From Sipunculus nudus (taxonomy: Eukaryota > Annelida > Sipuncula > Golfingiida > Sipunculidae): a stretch of DNA of 64,000 nt. A program made the position numbers and the translations under genes. The DNA is taken from NCBI GenBank assembly GCA_026874595.1, contig CM049313.1:47192159-47256158 (forward strand), given 5' to 3'. Numbering within the stretch: the first letter of the stretch is position 1; every line of letters begins with the position of its first letter. The notes beneath the pieces are model-generated. The model saw nothing but the letters and a program-made list of their open reading frames with translations, ran no database searches and was not told where the DNA came from. Shown piece after piece: positions 33,170-46,070 of the stretch.

Positions 33170-33410
33170 CTAAAAATAAATTAAAATACATGATCATCAC
33201 TGGAACAGAACCGAGCTGTAATATATGACACAGACTGCCAAGGTGCGTCGTCTCAGCTACAAAGATTCTGAGCTGGCATCAAATCCAAATGAATAATAAC
33301 TCATGATCATCACTGGAATGGAACTGTAACTCATTTATTTATATCATGTAATACAGATTGTCAAGGTGCACCATCTTAACTAAATAGTCACACTATTGGA
33401 TAAATATTTA
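33109..33410. repeat. Degenerate tandem copies of the BLM zinc-exon 5' end
   Basis: The plus-strand word TACAGGTTGTCAAGGTG of the exon (core at 33125) recurs as CACAGACTGCCAAGGTG (33236) and TACAGATTGTCAAGGTG (33359), each followed by drifting copies of the next 35-40 exon bases. The intron text CATGATCATCACTGGAA after the first copy recurs after the second. Unit about 111-123 bp. The copied acceptors have lost their AG, so these look like dead relics. Confidence 0.75.
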
Positions 33411-34720
33411 TAATAATAATAACCAGCAATGGATTTACAATACAGTACTGATTTTGTTTAGGCAAGAGTCTGTTAACTGATTCAAATAAGTGTCTAGTAG
33501 CAATGCGGCTGTCGTAACTTGAATTTCTTATCAGACTTTAACATTTCTTGTTACAATGTTCTCAATAGAATGAACATAATGGATAATACTGACTCTAGTG
33601 AGAGCTATCAATAATCTTATAAGACCTATTAGATCAATACACTGCAGCACTATAAAGAACTAGTTATTATCATTGGCAAAATGTAATAGCTTCCTTTACA
33701 CTGTATTCAAGATACAGAGTTTTGTTTTCAATATGAGTTTATAAGGTCATGTCTGCATATTTCGATACCTTCAGTATCTGATGAACTTTCAAATCTTGAA
33801 AACCATCCATATTACAAAATTTATGCAGGTGTTTCATTTCAATATACTATATATTTCAAAACTTCTGTAATTATAAATCTTTCCTGGGCTTGGAAGTTCA
33901 CTGGTTTAACCATCAAAGAAGTATTTGTGGATATTAATTTTTTTTCTTTATTCAGAAATACGGCATTCATTTATATTTAATGTAAATTAGGCAACTGATT
34001 TAAGACATTCATTCAAGATGTGCTCAGAGACAAAGCACATATCTTGTAAAAAAGTACAATTACTGGAAAGTTATTCTATTAACAAATATATCATAAGCAT
34101 TTTTATTTAATTAGTTCTGCAATGTGGTTGCTAAACAGCTTGGATAATTAACAGTGATTTTTTTATACAACTGATAGTAACAGCAAAAAAATAAATGTAT
34201 GTAAAACACTGGACATTTAAATATAATTTATATCCACAAATTATAATGAAATTTAAAACTGAAGAAAACCTTTTTTTCTATTGGCCTGTTCACAACATCA
34301 CTGATGTTAAACTTATTTTGTCTTTTCTCAATTGACCTTGGACAGGCAATGAACACAAACTGTACAAATAAGTTCCTGATGTTAATTATGAAAGACCTTG
34401 GGTGACATAATCAGTGATGCAACCAAGCATGATGTTTACAATTCTACCATGAAAACCCTTGAAAAACATGCCATGACGTGACCATACCTGTACAGTAACC
34501 AGACTGTGACAAATCTAGTGCCTAAACAGTTTCCCGTCAATCATTATAACGAATAATCACATAAACAAAATCATGTTACAAACAAATCCTACACAAGGGC
34601 TCTAAATGCCCTTACAATAGGCATTTTCATACACCACTAGTCTTCATACATACTATTATGTATATCAATCTGGTGACTCACATGTTTGGCACTGTCTGCT
34701 GAATATGCTGATTGTAATTG
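33411..34720. other. Stretch with nothing recognised
   Basis: AT-rich DNA, presumably BLM intron. No exon of the RecQ core, repeat family or RNA gene is seen. Confidence 0.5.
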
Positions 34721-34724
34721 AAAT

Positions 34725-35185
34725 TAACAGCTGCATTTAGAAATAATGTAACAATGTGAATAACAGAAACATACGCATCTGATGTTGCTTGATGTGTTAA
34801 GGAACTTTAATATTCTTTCCTCAGTATAACTAATTGTAACTGAAATTATCAAGAGCATTTAGAAGTAACAGAACTTTATGAATGACAATCATATATTCAA
34901 GGGATGTTGTTTGATGTTTTTTATATTGTTCAATCCCATCTCCAGTATTACTGATTGCAATTAAAATAACAGCATGATTATAATTGTAACTGAAATTTTG
35001 AAAAGTATTTAGAAGTAACAGAACTTTGTGAATGATAGTTATATTCAATTGATGTTGTTTGATGTGTTTTAGATCTTTCAATCCCATCTTCAGTATTACT
35101 GATTGCAATTAAAAAAATCAGCAGGATTGAGAAGTAACAGAACTTTGTGAATTACAGTCATAGTCAATGGATGTTGGTTGATGTG
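34725..35185. repeat. Tandem repeat, 3-4 diverged units of about 120-150 bp
   Basis: The phrase TTTAGAAGTAACAGAACTTT followed by GTGAATGA occurs near 34855, 35006 and 35124 (and diverged near 34735), with ATTGATGTTGTTTGATGTGT and TTCAATCCCATCTTCAGTAT also repeated. Confidence 0.8.
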
Positions 35186-38100
35186 TTAATGCCCCACAAC
35201 ATTAATGCCATGCTAAACACACTCAGCAGAAGCCCCAGGGTATTTTGCTTCACATATAAATGTCACAAACACTTGAGATTTAAAGGAAGGTTTGTTTAAT
35301 ACAAAGAAGATAAAACCTAGTACATTGTATTGGAAAGCATTATGTTGGGATACTGAGTCTTAGCTTGGTATATTGTGGTCATCTTTTTGATTGCCAGGGT
35401 TTCAAACCTGTGATATTCACGAAAGAATTATCACTAAAATAAAACCATTGTGAATATGAGATCCCATTGTTGAAAGCAAGTTGAAAAGTAAAATAATGAT
35501 ATATAATGTGAATAAAAGATCTTGTATGTTCAAAGACTGATTTTATAATAATTATAATAAAATTATAGAGATTGCAAGGTCCCATATCCCTATAGTATCT
35601 TATGATATTTCATAAAAAAAATCCATTCACAGGCAATGTTTTAAACTGCATCCCAAAGCAGTGATAGTCAGTATAATTGTTTTGATGTGTTTTCATCTGC
35701 AGAGCCTGTATTTTTTAATAAATGTACTGGCCTTAAATAAAACCCTGCTTTGTATAGACGCCAGGTGATAGCAGGGTTTGAAAAAAATAAACATCCGGCA
35801 TCTGATCAAGGAAATATGGGATATTGCTCATCCTTAATTGATATCCAATAGTCTTGGGCAGGTCAATTGTCTTGTCTAAGAATGTCATTGTATTCAGATG
35901 AGTGGACAATGAAAGCTGGGTGACACTGCTTTTAGGAGTGCTGGAAATCTGACACCAACTGAATTATGTGAATTCAGATTAATGTTAAAAAAAAGTCAAC
36001 CTTAAAATTTTTTTCTTGCTCAAAATATTTTCAATAGATATCATTAAATATGTAGAAATGTTGCAGAAAATGCTGTTAATTTTTATGTGAGATAAAGTCA
36101 CTAGGAGAAATCAAACACATTTATGTGGCTCATTTTGGTAGCCCTGATTCATTAAAAGAACTTCTTGGGCAGTTATATAATAATAGAAAAAAAAGAGAAA
36201 AAATACCCAAAGAAAAAAATTCACAGGAATTAGTGCTGCTATCCCAGTTCAGTATTTGATATTAAAATCTGATTATTTGTGGCTGTGAAAGATTTCCATA
36301 ATATCAAAGATTTTGGCCTTCACACTTCACAACTAGCACACTGATAGCAATACTAATATTTGGAAAACTGCAGAACATTAGAATACTTTCAAAAGTCTAA
36401 ATAGTGGAGCAGCTCCTTTACACCATCTAGGCACTCTATATATATTTATGTATTTGTATGTCAGCATTATGCATATGTAAGTAAAAAGAACATAGTACAG
36501 TTGTAAAATTCCTATTTTATAATAAATATATGTGATGGGGAGTAATAAAGTTTGTGAGTGGCTGGGCGGACCACAGGTCCATTTTGATTACTACTTTGAG
36601 TACTGGGTAGTGAGAACTGAGCTTAATTAAGCTGGGTTGCTCATTGTGAGTTTCTGAGTAGCTGCCCAGAATAAGCCAAACACCATATATGTTCATTATC
36701 ATATTTTTTTATGAAACCAAAATGTTGGAACAATAACTATATATGATAATTATATAGCTTTTAACACAGACCTAGAACAACCATGACAAAACCCTTGCAG
36801 AATATCCTTGTTTTATTTTCCATATCTGACCACATGCTGCATAAACATCTTGTCCCAACATTAGATGGACAAAAATGTGATAAATGGTCTAAATAAAGGC
36901 AATTAACAGGTTATTTTTTTAAATCAAATAAGAATTTAGAGCATAAAATTATGTATCTTTCTTTGAAATAGTCATCATTTACTATTGGTTGCCCTGGTAA
37001 GGGGAACTTATTTTATTGGCATCTAATTTTTAAAGTAATTCAAAGAAATTTATGATAATATTCAAACTAAATCAATTACAAAATTAGTTGTTCCATTGTT
37101 ACACATTATTCATTACTGCAGACAAGGGCTGGACAAATGTACTTTGGAAAGCCAAAAGGAAATATTCTGAGGCACAATCTTGTCAAAACACAGAAACTTA
37201 AGACTGTGTTAAAGAGCTCATGCAAAATGGAAAACAGGAAATATAGGTCTAGCAGCCATGGACATGTAATCACTCAGGTAATAAAGTGTGAGCAACATGT
37301 CACACTAATTGAGTCCACTCACTAATCAAGCTTCCTGCACACGTGTTTGTCACACCTTTGAGAGAAGTCATAACCATGTATCTTAGCCAGAGAACTGCTC
37401 AAGAAATCCAATGTCAGACTCTGTGCCTGCAAACTGTGACTACTCACACTGTGAGTAAGTATCACTGACTAGACTTAAAGCATGGGGTGTGTCACCAAGG
37501 CCAGAAAAGTCTTGGATGCTAGACCATGCACCTACACTGTATCTGCATCTGCACCAAGAAATAAGACAACGGTATGTAAAGAAAGATTAAATGCTCAAGT
37601 GAATTAAATTTATTCTTTCCCACCATGCTGTGGAAACAAGTAAGTAATGTTATTTCAATTGTTAGTATATTTAACATAAACATAATTAGTCTTCTTGAAA
37701 TTGACTGGATGTCTTGTGTTTAACATGTGACAATAAACACACTGATACTCATCATTCAGGAAACTTGTATTAGCAAGGAAGCTAATGTGCAGTTTGTACA
37801 GATCAGTAGATTCCATTATGAACATTATGTTATTATCAGGATTATAATGTTAAGACAATCAAGGTGAAATGAACAAAATTCCCAATGGGAAACTACTGTT
37901 TGATAATCCTGAAGATAAAAATTATATCACAATGGAAATGATGTAGTAAGATAATAGCTGGGTTAATAATAATTATTCTTATAATATATAAAATTATTTC
38001 AGTTTTGGTCTGCATTGGTAGAGGTTTTATGTTAGTAAACTTTCATGTGGTCTTCCAGCACACCCTTGAATAATGCACTATCAAATCTGAAAAATAACGA

Positions 38101-38500
38101 AGTACCTGTCAGTTTGATCTTTAATATCTATTCAAGGCAATATGGATACAAGGTGTATCTTGTCTGGCAAACTAACTATGATGTTGTTGTTAAGGTTCAT
38201 CGTTTCAACCTGACACAGAATATTAATACCAGTGAACATTTTGAATACTTCAGTTGGCAGACTGGCATTTAAGTTTTTTTAAACTCCTATAAATTTGGGG
38301 GTATCACAATCCTCAAGGAACAAAATGCATAAAAGAAATTCCTTTTACTTCCACCACTACTACACCTCATACATTTACGTCATTATGAGAAGTTAAGACA
38401 CTTAAGGAGATGCTTGTTGAAAATCAGCTACATCACTATGCAATTTGTTAATTTACATCACAAGTACAAATACACTTTAAGAAATCTCTGACTGTATTTG
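35186..38500. other. Stretch with nothing recognised
   Basis: AT-rich, single-copy-looking DNA without recognisable exons, RNA genes or transposon ends. Confidence 0.5.
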
Positions 38501-38504
38501 TCAC

Positions 38505-38850
38505 GCCCTGCTGGCCGTAGTATATGGCACGAGTTATCCCAGTGAGATGTTACAACAACATGAGGGGGACTTGTGCCAACCTGGCTACCCCTAGTTCCCA
38601 AGGTTAAGAGCTAATTAGCACTAATAAACAATGTTCATTAACCAGCTAACTGTGTTGTTAAGTGGGCCCAAGCCTGTTCACATGGTGACATACCTGGACT
38701 AGTTGCCCAGGTGTATCAGCCATACAAGTATATTAAGGGGTATGGCCCACCTTGATGCACCATTCCCATCTGAGACTTCAGGTGGTAACAGTGCATACAC
38801 AGTTGTGAACAAGGCTGGATAGTCCCCTGAGAGACAACTGTTTAAGGTAA
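38505..38850 (+). promoter_or_regulatory. Promoter-like stretch with TATA-like box and splice donor (or solo LTR)
   Basis: A locally GC-richer block beginning TGTCACGCCCTGCTGG, with TATATTAA at 38729-38736 and a good donor (TTTAAG then GTAAGAC, gt at 38847) about 110 bp later. This is the layout of a promoter with a short non-coding first exon. TGTCACG is also a common start of Gypsy LTRs, so a solo LTR is an alternative. Neither is proven. Confidence 0.25.
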
Positions 38851-40300
38851 GACACATATACAATGAATACATACAACATATCAGATGTATATTTTCAATT
38901 ACCTGTACTGAAGTTATAGATCAAGTTGCAGATACAATACACAGTTGCTTATTATAGCTATTCTACAAGATATATGTGGTAAGTTATACTGAAAGTGTTA
39001 GGCCAAAAAAGTCCTTCAAATCTACATGATAACAGCCTGTTTGAGAATCACTGCTTCCTTAAAACACATCATATGCTTTCATATAAGTTAAAATCCTAGC
39101 CTTCAGAATTCATCTTTGAAAGCATTCACAACATGAAAGTGTTAAAACAAGGGACCTATGGGTCACGACGCTCAGCTGTTATATATGATAAAAAAATATT
39201 ATTTAGAAATGAGGCACATGCTGGTTTTGTGTGGTAATAGATATAAGCTGTATTATGAGTTGTTGTTGTTTAGCTTATGTTTGATTTTGATAGTACCTTT
39301 GGAGACAGGGAAGAGGATTGATTTCATTTATTTTATTAACAAATGGAGTGCTATTGTCACACAGATTTTGACTTGGCCATATAACTTATAAGCAGAATAT
39401 ATAATATAAGGGTTTAACTATTAATTAAAAAAAATTACAAATATTGTCCCAAATATTATTTTTTTTTTAAATAATAAGAGAATCATATGATTTTTTAAAA
39501 TGAAATATAACTGAAATGATTATTAAAATAATATTAAAGAATATATTCATGAATGCATTCATGAATACATTTTTAAAGTATTTGCACTGGTATTCATATA
39601 CTTTCATTTTTACCTGAATTCCCATTCTTTATGCAAGAAATTTTTTAATGGAGTACATAATCATATTCGTATTTAAATACAATTACAAAGTATTCGCACC
39701 ATGACTGGTATTTATTCAGTTTTCACCAAACAATGATGTTGAGAATCGAGAATATACAAAATTCACACATTTAAATAATGATCATAAGTACCTGGTTTTA
39801 TGGTTTTATTTATATTAAAAAATAACTGTAATAAATTCATTTTGGACTAATTTCACATCAATGTACACACTAGACACAGTAGGAATCTAGATTAATATTA
39901 TCAACTGCATCTTTGTCTATCATTAATTTCCATCATATGATCCCTAATGATTAGTAATGAATGATATGATTTACTTCTTTATCATTAAAATTGAACTGAA
40001 AAATACCATAGGTGACTGCATGGTGTTATTTGGAATACGTGACATTCTATCCATCGATACAAGATTCTTATATCATCAGTAACTGCAAGTTAATTTCCTG
40101 TTATTATAAACTAACAAATTCGTTTTCTATTTTTCTTTAATTTTTTATTAAAAACCAATAAAAATTTATTAATTTATTGTTTATTGTTATGTAGTTGGTT
40201 AAAACTACTAGATGAGTTGGGTTGGACACCTGGATCAACTGTGGCTGGCCATAAGCTGCCTGGATTCCCCTGTATGCCTCGCCTCAAGCATGCATAATTT
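38851..40300. other. Stretch with nothing recognised
   Basis: Strongly AT-rich; no coding or repeat feature seen. Confidence 0.5.
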
Positions 40301-40319
40301 GCTGAAAGTTCAACAAGGT

Positions 40320-41795
40320 CAACATACAGGTGACTCAAGAGGGGCTTGAGAGAGCCAAAGTCTGACAGGGTCTCATAAAAACATTTATAAAAGCTACAAT
40401 TTTTGGCCAATTTCTTTCAGCTTTCTAAACTTAAAAGCTGAAATCCTTATGTGTGCATGATATGAAAATTATATCAACAGTGCTCACAGGAAACAAACGT
40501 GCCATGGTCAAAGTTGGGCAAAATTTAAGTTATTAATTTTACATTTATACTAATAACTTATAAAATTTGAAAAATTCATAACTAATTTTGGGTATTCAAT
40601 TGAATCTTGATTAAATAATGTTACATCCCTGACAAAAAATCTCTAGCTTCAGCAATCCCCTTGTTAAGGGAGTAAATATATTTCTTGATTTTTTACAAAG
40701 TGCATTATGTTTGGGCCCATAACTTAAAACAATTACGCAATACTGACATCATTCTGGCATGTGCATAGAGAATGAAAAATATGTATATTATTTATGATTA
40801 AAGTCAGATCAGTGGTTTTGATATTAGGCAGTCTTGAAGTGTAACAATGGGTTTTTAATGGAAAAATGAAGTTTTTCATTAATATCTTGAAGGTATTAAG
40901 TCCTAGTGACCAAATTCTTGGCATGGTAGGGGATTTGGGAGACATCTAGCTGTATGCCGAATTTAAGGAACTAAGAGCTGAAGCTGGGGAGCTGAGCTCT
41001 TGCAAACTGCATAACACTAGCTTGATGTAAACAATATGTTACATGGTGCTTGAAAACTTGAATAAAATCTACAGTTTTTGATCAACTGGTTTCAAATTTT
41101 TGGTGTTAACAGTTGAAAAGGTAACAAAAACATGCTGTGAAAATTAAATCCACAGTAATCACAGGAAAAAAACGTGCCATGGTCAAAGTTGGGCAAAATT
41201 TAAGGTACCAATTTTTTATTTTTATTAATATTTTAAAAAATTTAAAAGATTTTCATCTAATTTTGGGTATACAATTTAATTTTGATTAATTAAAGTTATA
41301 TTACTGGAAAAAAGGTCCATAGCTTTAACATGTTTTGTGTTAAGTGATCAAATATCTTTCCTGATTTTTTACAAAATGCATTATGTTTGGGTCCATAACT
41401 TTTTTAAATTACATAATACAGACATAATTTCTTGAATGTACATAGGAACTATATAGAGGAATATTTATGGTAAATATGAGGAAAAACAGATGAGTGGTTT
41501 TGATATTAGGCAGTCCTGAAGTGTGAAAATAGGTTTTTAATAAAAAATTGAGGTTTTTCCTTAATTTCTCAAAGGAACGAAGTCGAAAAGACCCAGTTTT
41601 CGGCTTGGTAGGAGATCTTGGGGACATCTAACATTATGCCGAATTTTGGATTCCTAGGTCTTACGGTTTCAAAACGTGCCACATCTACGGACGGACGGAC
41701 GGACGGACGGACAGACGGACGGACGGACGGACAGACGGACAATGGACCACGACTATAGCTCAGATGACTTATAGTCAGCTGAGCTAAAAAGGTAA
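40320..41795. repeat. Two-unit repeat ending in GGACGGAC microsatellite
   Basis: A unit of about 670 bp occurs twice: AAACGTGCCATGGTCAAAGT and TGGGCAAAATTTAAG at about 40496 and 41172, GCATTATGTTTGGG near 40703 and 41379, and TATGCCGAATTT near 40952 and 41634. The second unit ends in a tetranucleotide GGAC run (41691-41741, with two GACA interruptions) and AGCTGAGCTAAAAAGG, an end style shared with the blocks at 19.5 and 23.4 kb. Confidence 0.75.
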
Positions 41796-41929
41796 TGTAG
41801 GATTCATGAGATAAGCATCCACTGTAGGCTACTGCATGCTTGTTTAAAAATAACAAATAATAGATGTTGGGTTTTAAAAGAATTCAGTAGGACAGTGATA
41901 GCATAGTTACAGGGACTAGTACCTGTGTT

Positions 41930-44900
41930 TGCTGATGATTTTTGTTAACATAAGCACCACAAGGTACTGGACCTTGTTTCTAGACAGATCACAAACTAGA
42001 AAATGTAAATCTGAGACATTAAACACAAAAATCCATTACACAGAAATATGACAGTGTAAAGAGAAAAGACTAGATCAAGTTTTTTGATGCATCAAAAAAC
42101 AATTCAAGGTAAGTTAACTAATGGGAAAATTTATCATGAATTAGATAAATGATCAGACCTCTTGTGGTTCCACAAGGAACTGGTGCACTACAATAACCTA
42201 CACTGTCACTTGGAATAAAATCTTGATATAAAAGCAGAGGGATCACACAGGATTGATATTAATATATATTCTAGAAATCTATTCATATATATTTTATGGC
42301 AGATTATACCTGGTAAAAGACAAGTGGAATGTCACCTTAGATTTTGACACTTGGTGGTACCAGGTGGGACTGATGTTAAACTTTAAATTAGCACCTGGTG
42401 GTATAGGGAGAACAAAAATAAACAGCAATACAGTATCACTTTTTATTTATGATTTAAATTAAATAATAATAGGTAAAATCAGTCATTATTGAATCTTATA
42501 ATATTTTAAATGCCATGTATATGTACTATGGAGTATTTTGAGGATATTGTTTATACAACAGTTGGTATGGACATCCAAGATTTTCATAGTCAAAGCCATT
42601 TGTGGCATAACTGATATAATTACCATGAACATGGATAAGTACAAGGAGTGTTTGGCCCCTAAAATGGCACCTCTAGGGTCTAGTGACTCATAACAACTAG
42701 CACCTTAGGGTGCCATAACAGGTGCTGATACCTACAGCAAGAATTTCTTACATACAATTCAAATCTGGATGAGTGAAGTCATTCATATCTTGAATCCATA
42801 TTGTGGTACCTCAAGGGGCTCGTATAGTGAACAGAGAACTAGCACCTATGGGTACTACAAGAGGGACAAGAAATTCTACACTAAAATAATGTAGGTAACA
42901 ATAGTTCACAGTATGTATATTATAATTGCTAGTACAGTGATATTACTGGATATTTAGCATGCAAATCTGTTCATTAGGTTAACAACTTTATGCACAGCTA
43001 AAAGAAATCAAGATTTCATTGATAAGAGAATCACTGATAAAAGGAAAATTAGGTACTTCTTTGAAAATGTAAGTTCAATTAAAACTTTTGGTGAACATTA
43101 AATTCATTCACTCTATGAATTATTATGATAATTAAAAGTGCCAAAATGAAGAAAAAAAGTTTTCTGTCTGGGATAGGAAATTGCTGCATGATACTGATGA
43201 AAATACTGTAATATGGAGGTGTTATCATGGAATCTGTGCACAGTTCACAATCTGCTGAGTATTGGACAGATGCTTCACTGATTTTTTTTATATTCTGCTG
43301 ACCTTTACCTGTGAGTGTTAGATGTATAATTTAACATAAGCACCGCATGGTACTGGCCACCAGGATATCTGAAACACCACTTCCCTATGAAGGAAAACAG
43401 GAAATCAAGGCGCCAAAATGTACCCACAAATTTAGATCAATATCCAGTGCATTAAACAAAAACAAAATGTGGTTAGCACTGACCAGAACCTGCAAGTGCT
43501 TCAGTTCATACCAGAAACAAAGCACTGCATGGTACTGGACAGGGCTAGACACTGAACAACAGAAGGTTCTCACACCTTGTATAGCAAATGTTATGGTATG
43601 ATCTGCAATTCATTGATTTTAAGTAATCTGGTATGTAGATGGCTAGTCCTTCATATTTACATGTATGTTGAGCCCTAGTCTTAGCCAGGACAGGTGAGTG
43701 CTTTATTCAAGTTATAATAAGCACCACATGGTACTGGGCAAGAACAAGCTCTGCATCAACATAGCATCCACTTGATACAAAGTATTACATTTATTATAAT
43801 TTACTGGCTAGTTAAATCACAGTACTTGATCTTCACTTTTTTTATATATTCATGATTTTGTTATATTTTTTTCCAAGTAGAATACCTTCTCTATTTCATA
43901 TTATCACTTTATTTGATATTTAAAAATAAATCTCCACTGGAAACAACAAAATGTATACTTCAATATGATTTTCAATCACGGGTAAGAAGCTGTGTTTTTG
44001 TACACTATTCTATTCGTAGAAAAAGGAGACCCAGCCTTGATTTTCCTTATGAATAAGCCATCAGAAGAAATCATCAAAAACAGTTCAGTATAATAGAACA
44101 AAAATAGAACATAACAGGATTAGACAGCTTTAATTAGTCTGTTGAACATCTATGATGTGACCTTTAATTGCACCCATTCATTAATTAATTAGGTCAGTTT
44201 ATGGCATGTCTTTCACTTAATTAGCCTTATGTGGCCCTCCCCAGCCAGGTGTGACAAGCTTGATCTTGTCCAATGAGACAACACTAGTCAAGGCCTGAAC
44301 TAAATAATGTTCAAAGACATGACAAGTGTTCAATATCCTTGATATATAAACAAGGTGAAATATGGACAAACCAGTCATACCAGTACATCACTTCAGAACA
44401 GTGCACCAGAATGCACAAATAACACAGAGACTCCAGGAAACTTAGGTATGTAAGCTATATAATATTAAGTTTACAATGTACAACAGGAAGCTGCAGGTGT
44501 ATAAAAAAATTTAGATATGTCTGGCAGATATCTCACTAGTTCCCTTAACTTGTTGAAATATAAAGTGAAAATATATGTCTACAAATTTTACATAAGGAAT
44601 TTGAAGAATGTTTCCTAATAATGACAATAGTGGCAATACCACTAGGAACTTTGTCATATCACTTTCCAGAATAGTAACATTAGAGTTTGTGATATATCTG
44701 AACATAAGCACTAAATGGTACTGGACAGGGCAGGGGTTAATTTCATTTAAATTAAATTCAATTTAATTTTATAAGGTTTTTTTCAAAAGGAAAATCATCA
44801 ATCAGAAAATGCACTATGACAGCTAACTTGGTGGTACTTTGTGGGACTGGTGTTCCTAAACACAACTAGCACCTCAGGGTACTAACAGGAAGGCTGAAAC

Positions 44901-46070
44901 ACCATCCTAATTATGATAGTGTACAACACTACAACAAACTTGAAGACAAGAAACTGAGAGGTTATTTTGCCTGGTACGTGTGTGTGCTAATGGATTTACA
45001 TAAGCACCACAAGGTACTGGACAAAATGCAGCTCCAAAACAACACTTGTCCATAAAGCAGTCCTAACTCAGTATTGTAAAAACCTATAGTTTACTTGAAA
45101 GTACTCTGGGGGGCTTGTGGTAAAAAACACAACTAGCACCTTAGGGTACTCTCAGGGAGGCTTGGATTTCAACAGTGAAAAATAATTCAAATCAGGATAT
45201 ATAACCATGTGAACATTTTGGCACTTGTGAATAAAAATAAGCTGTTACCTGGACCTGTCCCTGTGTGTGTTTCTGTGCAATTAACATAAGCACCATGAGG
45301 TACTGGGCCAGGTGTGGTTCAAAACATCAGAACCTCACTAAGAGATTGTAACTGAAAATATACATATTATCCATATTTTATACAAAAATATGTACATCAA
45401 CTATTAATGGAACATTATGGGGCTGGTACACTTAGGGTACTCTCAGGGAAACTTGTGCTGTATCAGATTTCAAATTGTACAGAAAGTACTAGAAAACAAA
45501 TATGCATCCAACATATCACCTGTTTACAAATATTAGGCCATCACTAGGACTGGTTCCTGTGTGTGTTTCTGTCTAATTAACATAAGCACCACAAGGTACT
45601 GGACCAGGTGTGGTTCAAAAACATCATATCCTGATTAAGTGAATGAAACAAAAAAAAAAAACAAAGAGCACATTTTATTGCAGAATGCAGATATAAAATC
45701 AGGTTTATTTGATGGTTCACTATGGGGCTTTTAATAAAAATAAGCATCTTAGGGTACTCTCAGGGATGCTTGAGCATCATCAGATTTAGTCTTACAGAAT
45801 ATACTAGAAGAAAGATATGTATCAAGACATATCACCTATAGAGAAATATTCAGCCATCACTTGGACTGGATCCTGTGTGTGTTTCTGACAAATCAACATA
45901 AGCACCACATGGTACTGGGCCAGGTGTGGTGTAAAACACGTGTTTTTGATTTGCATCTCATCAAAATTAAGATTAATCTTATAGCCAAAATACTGATGGA
46001 AATCAGCATATCTAGAAACAAAGAAAACAGAGCTGTCACTTGTACTGGTTCCTGTGTGTGTTTCTGTCTA
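41930..46070. repeat. Decayed left fringe of the satellite, conserved short boxes
   Basis: Most of this DNA does not align to the satellite core, but short boxes do. X-type: ATAAGCACCACAAGGTACTG at about 41950, 43338, 43514, 43719, 44704, 45001, 45288, 45581, 45897. Y-type: CTAGCACCTTAGGGTACT at about 42389, 42696, 42836, 44867, 45134. Z-type: GGTACTTTGTGGGACTGGTG at about 42350, 42806, 44833. Box-to-box spacing becomes regular (about 130-180 bp) from 44700 rightwards. Confidence 0.8.
44270..44450 (+). promoter_or_regulatory. CCAAT/TATA promoter-like module with splice donor
   Basis: GTCCAATGAG (CCAAT at 44270-44274), TATATAAA at 44343-44350, and a strong donor (ACTTAG then GTATGTAAG, gt at 44446) 96 bp later, with no such arrangement in the satellite units around it. 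It would start a plus-strand transcript running into the satellite. Could be chance in AT-rich DNA. Confidence 0.3.

Noticed and set aside
38505-38850. Gypsy-type solo LTR as a firm call
   Set aside because: Only the TGTCACG start and TATA-like box fit; no CA end or target duplication was located, so it is listed only as a promoter-like stretch.
41569-41856. Open frame with SVRPSVRPSVRPSV
   Set aside because: Translation of the GGAC tetranucleotide run at the end of a non-coding repeat.
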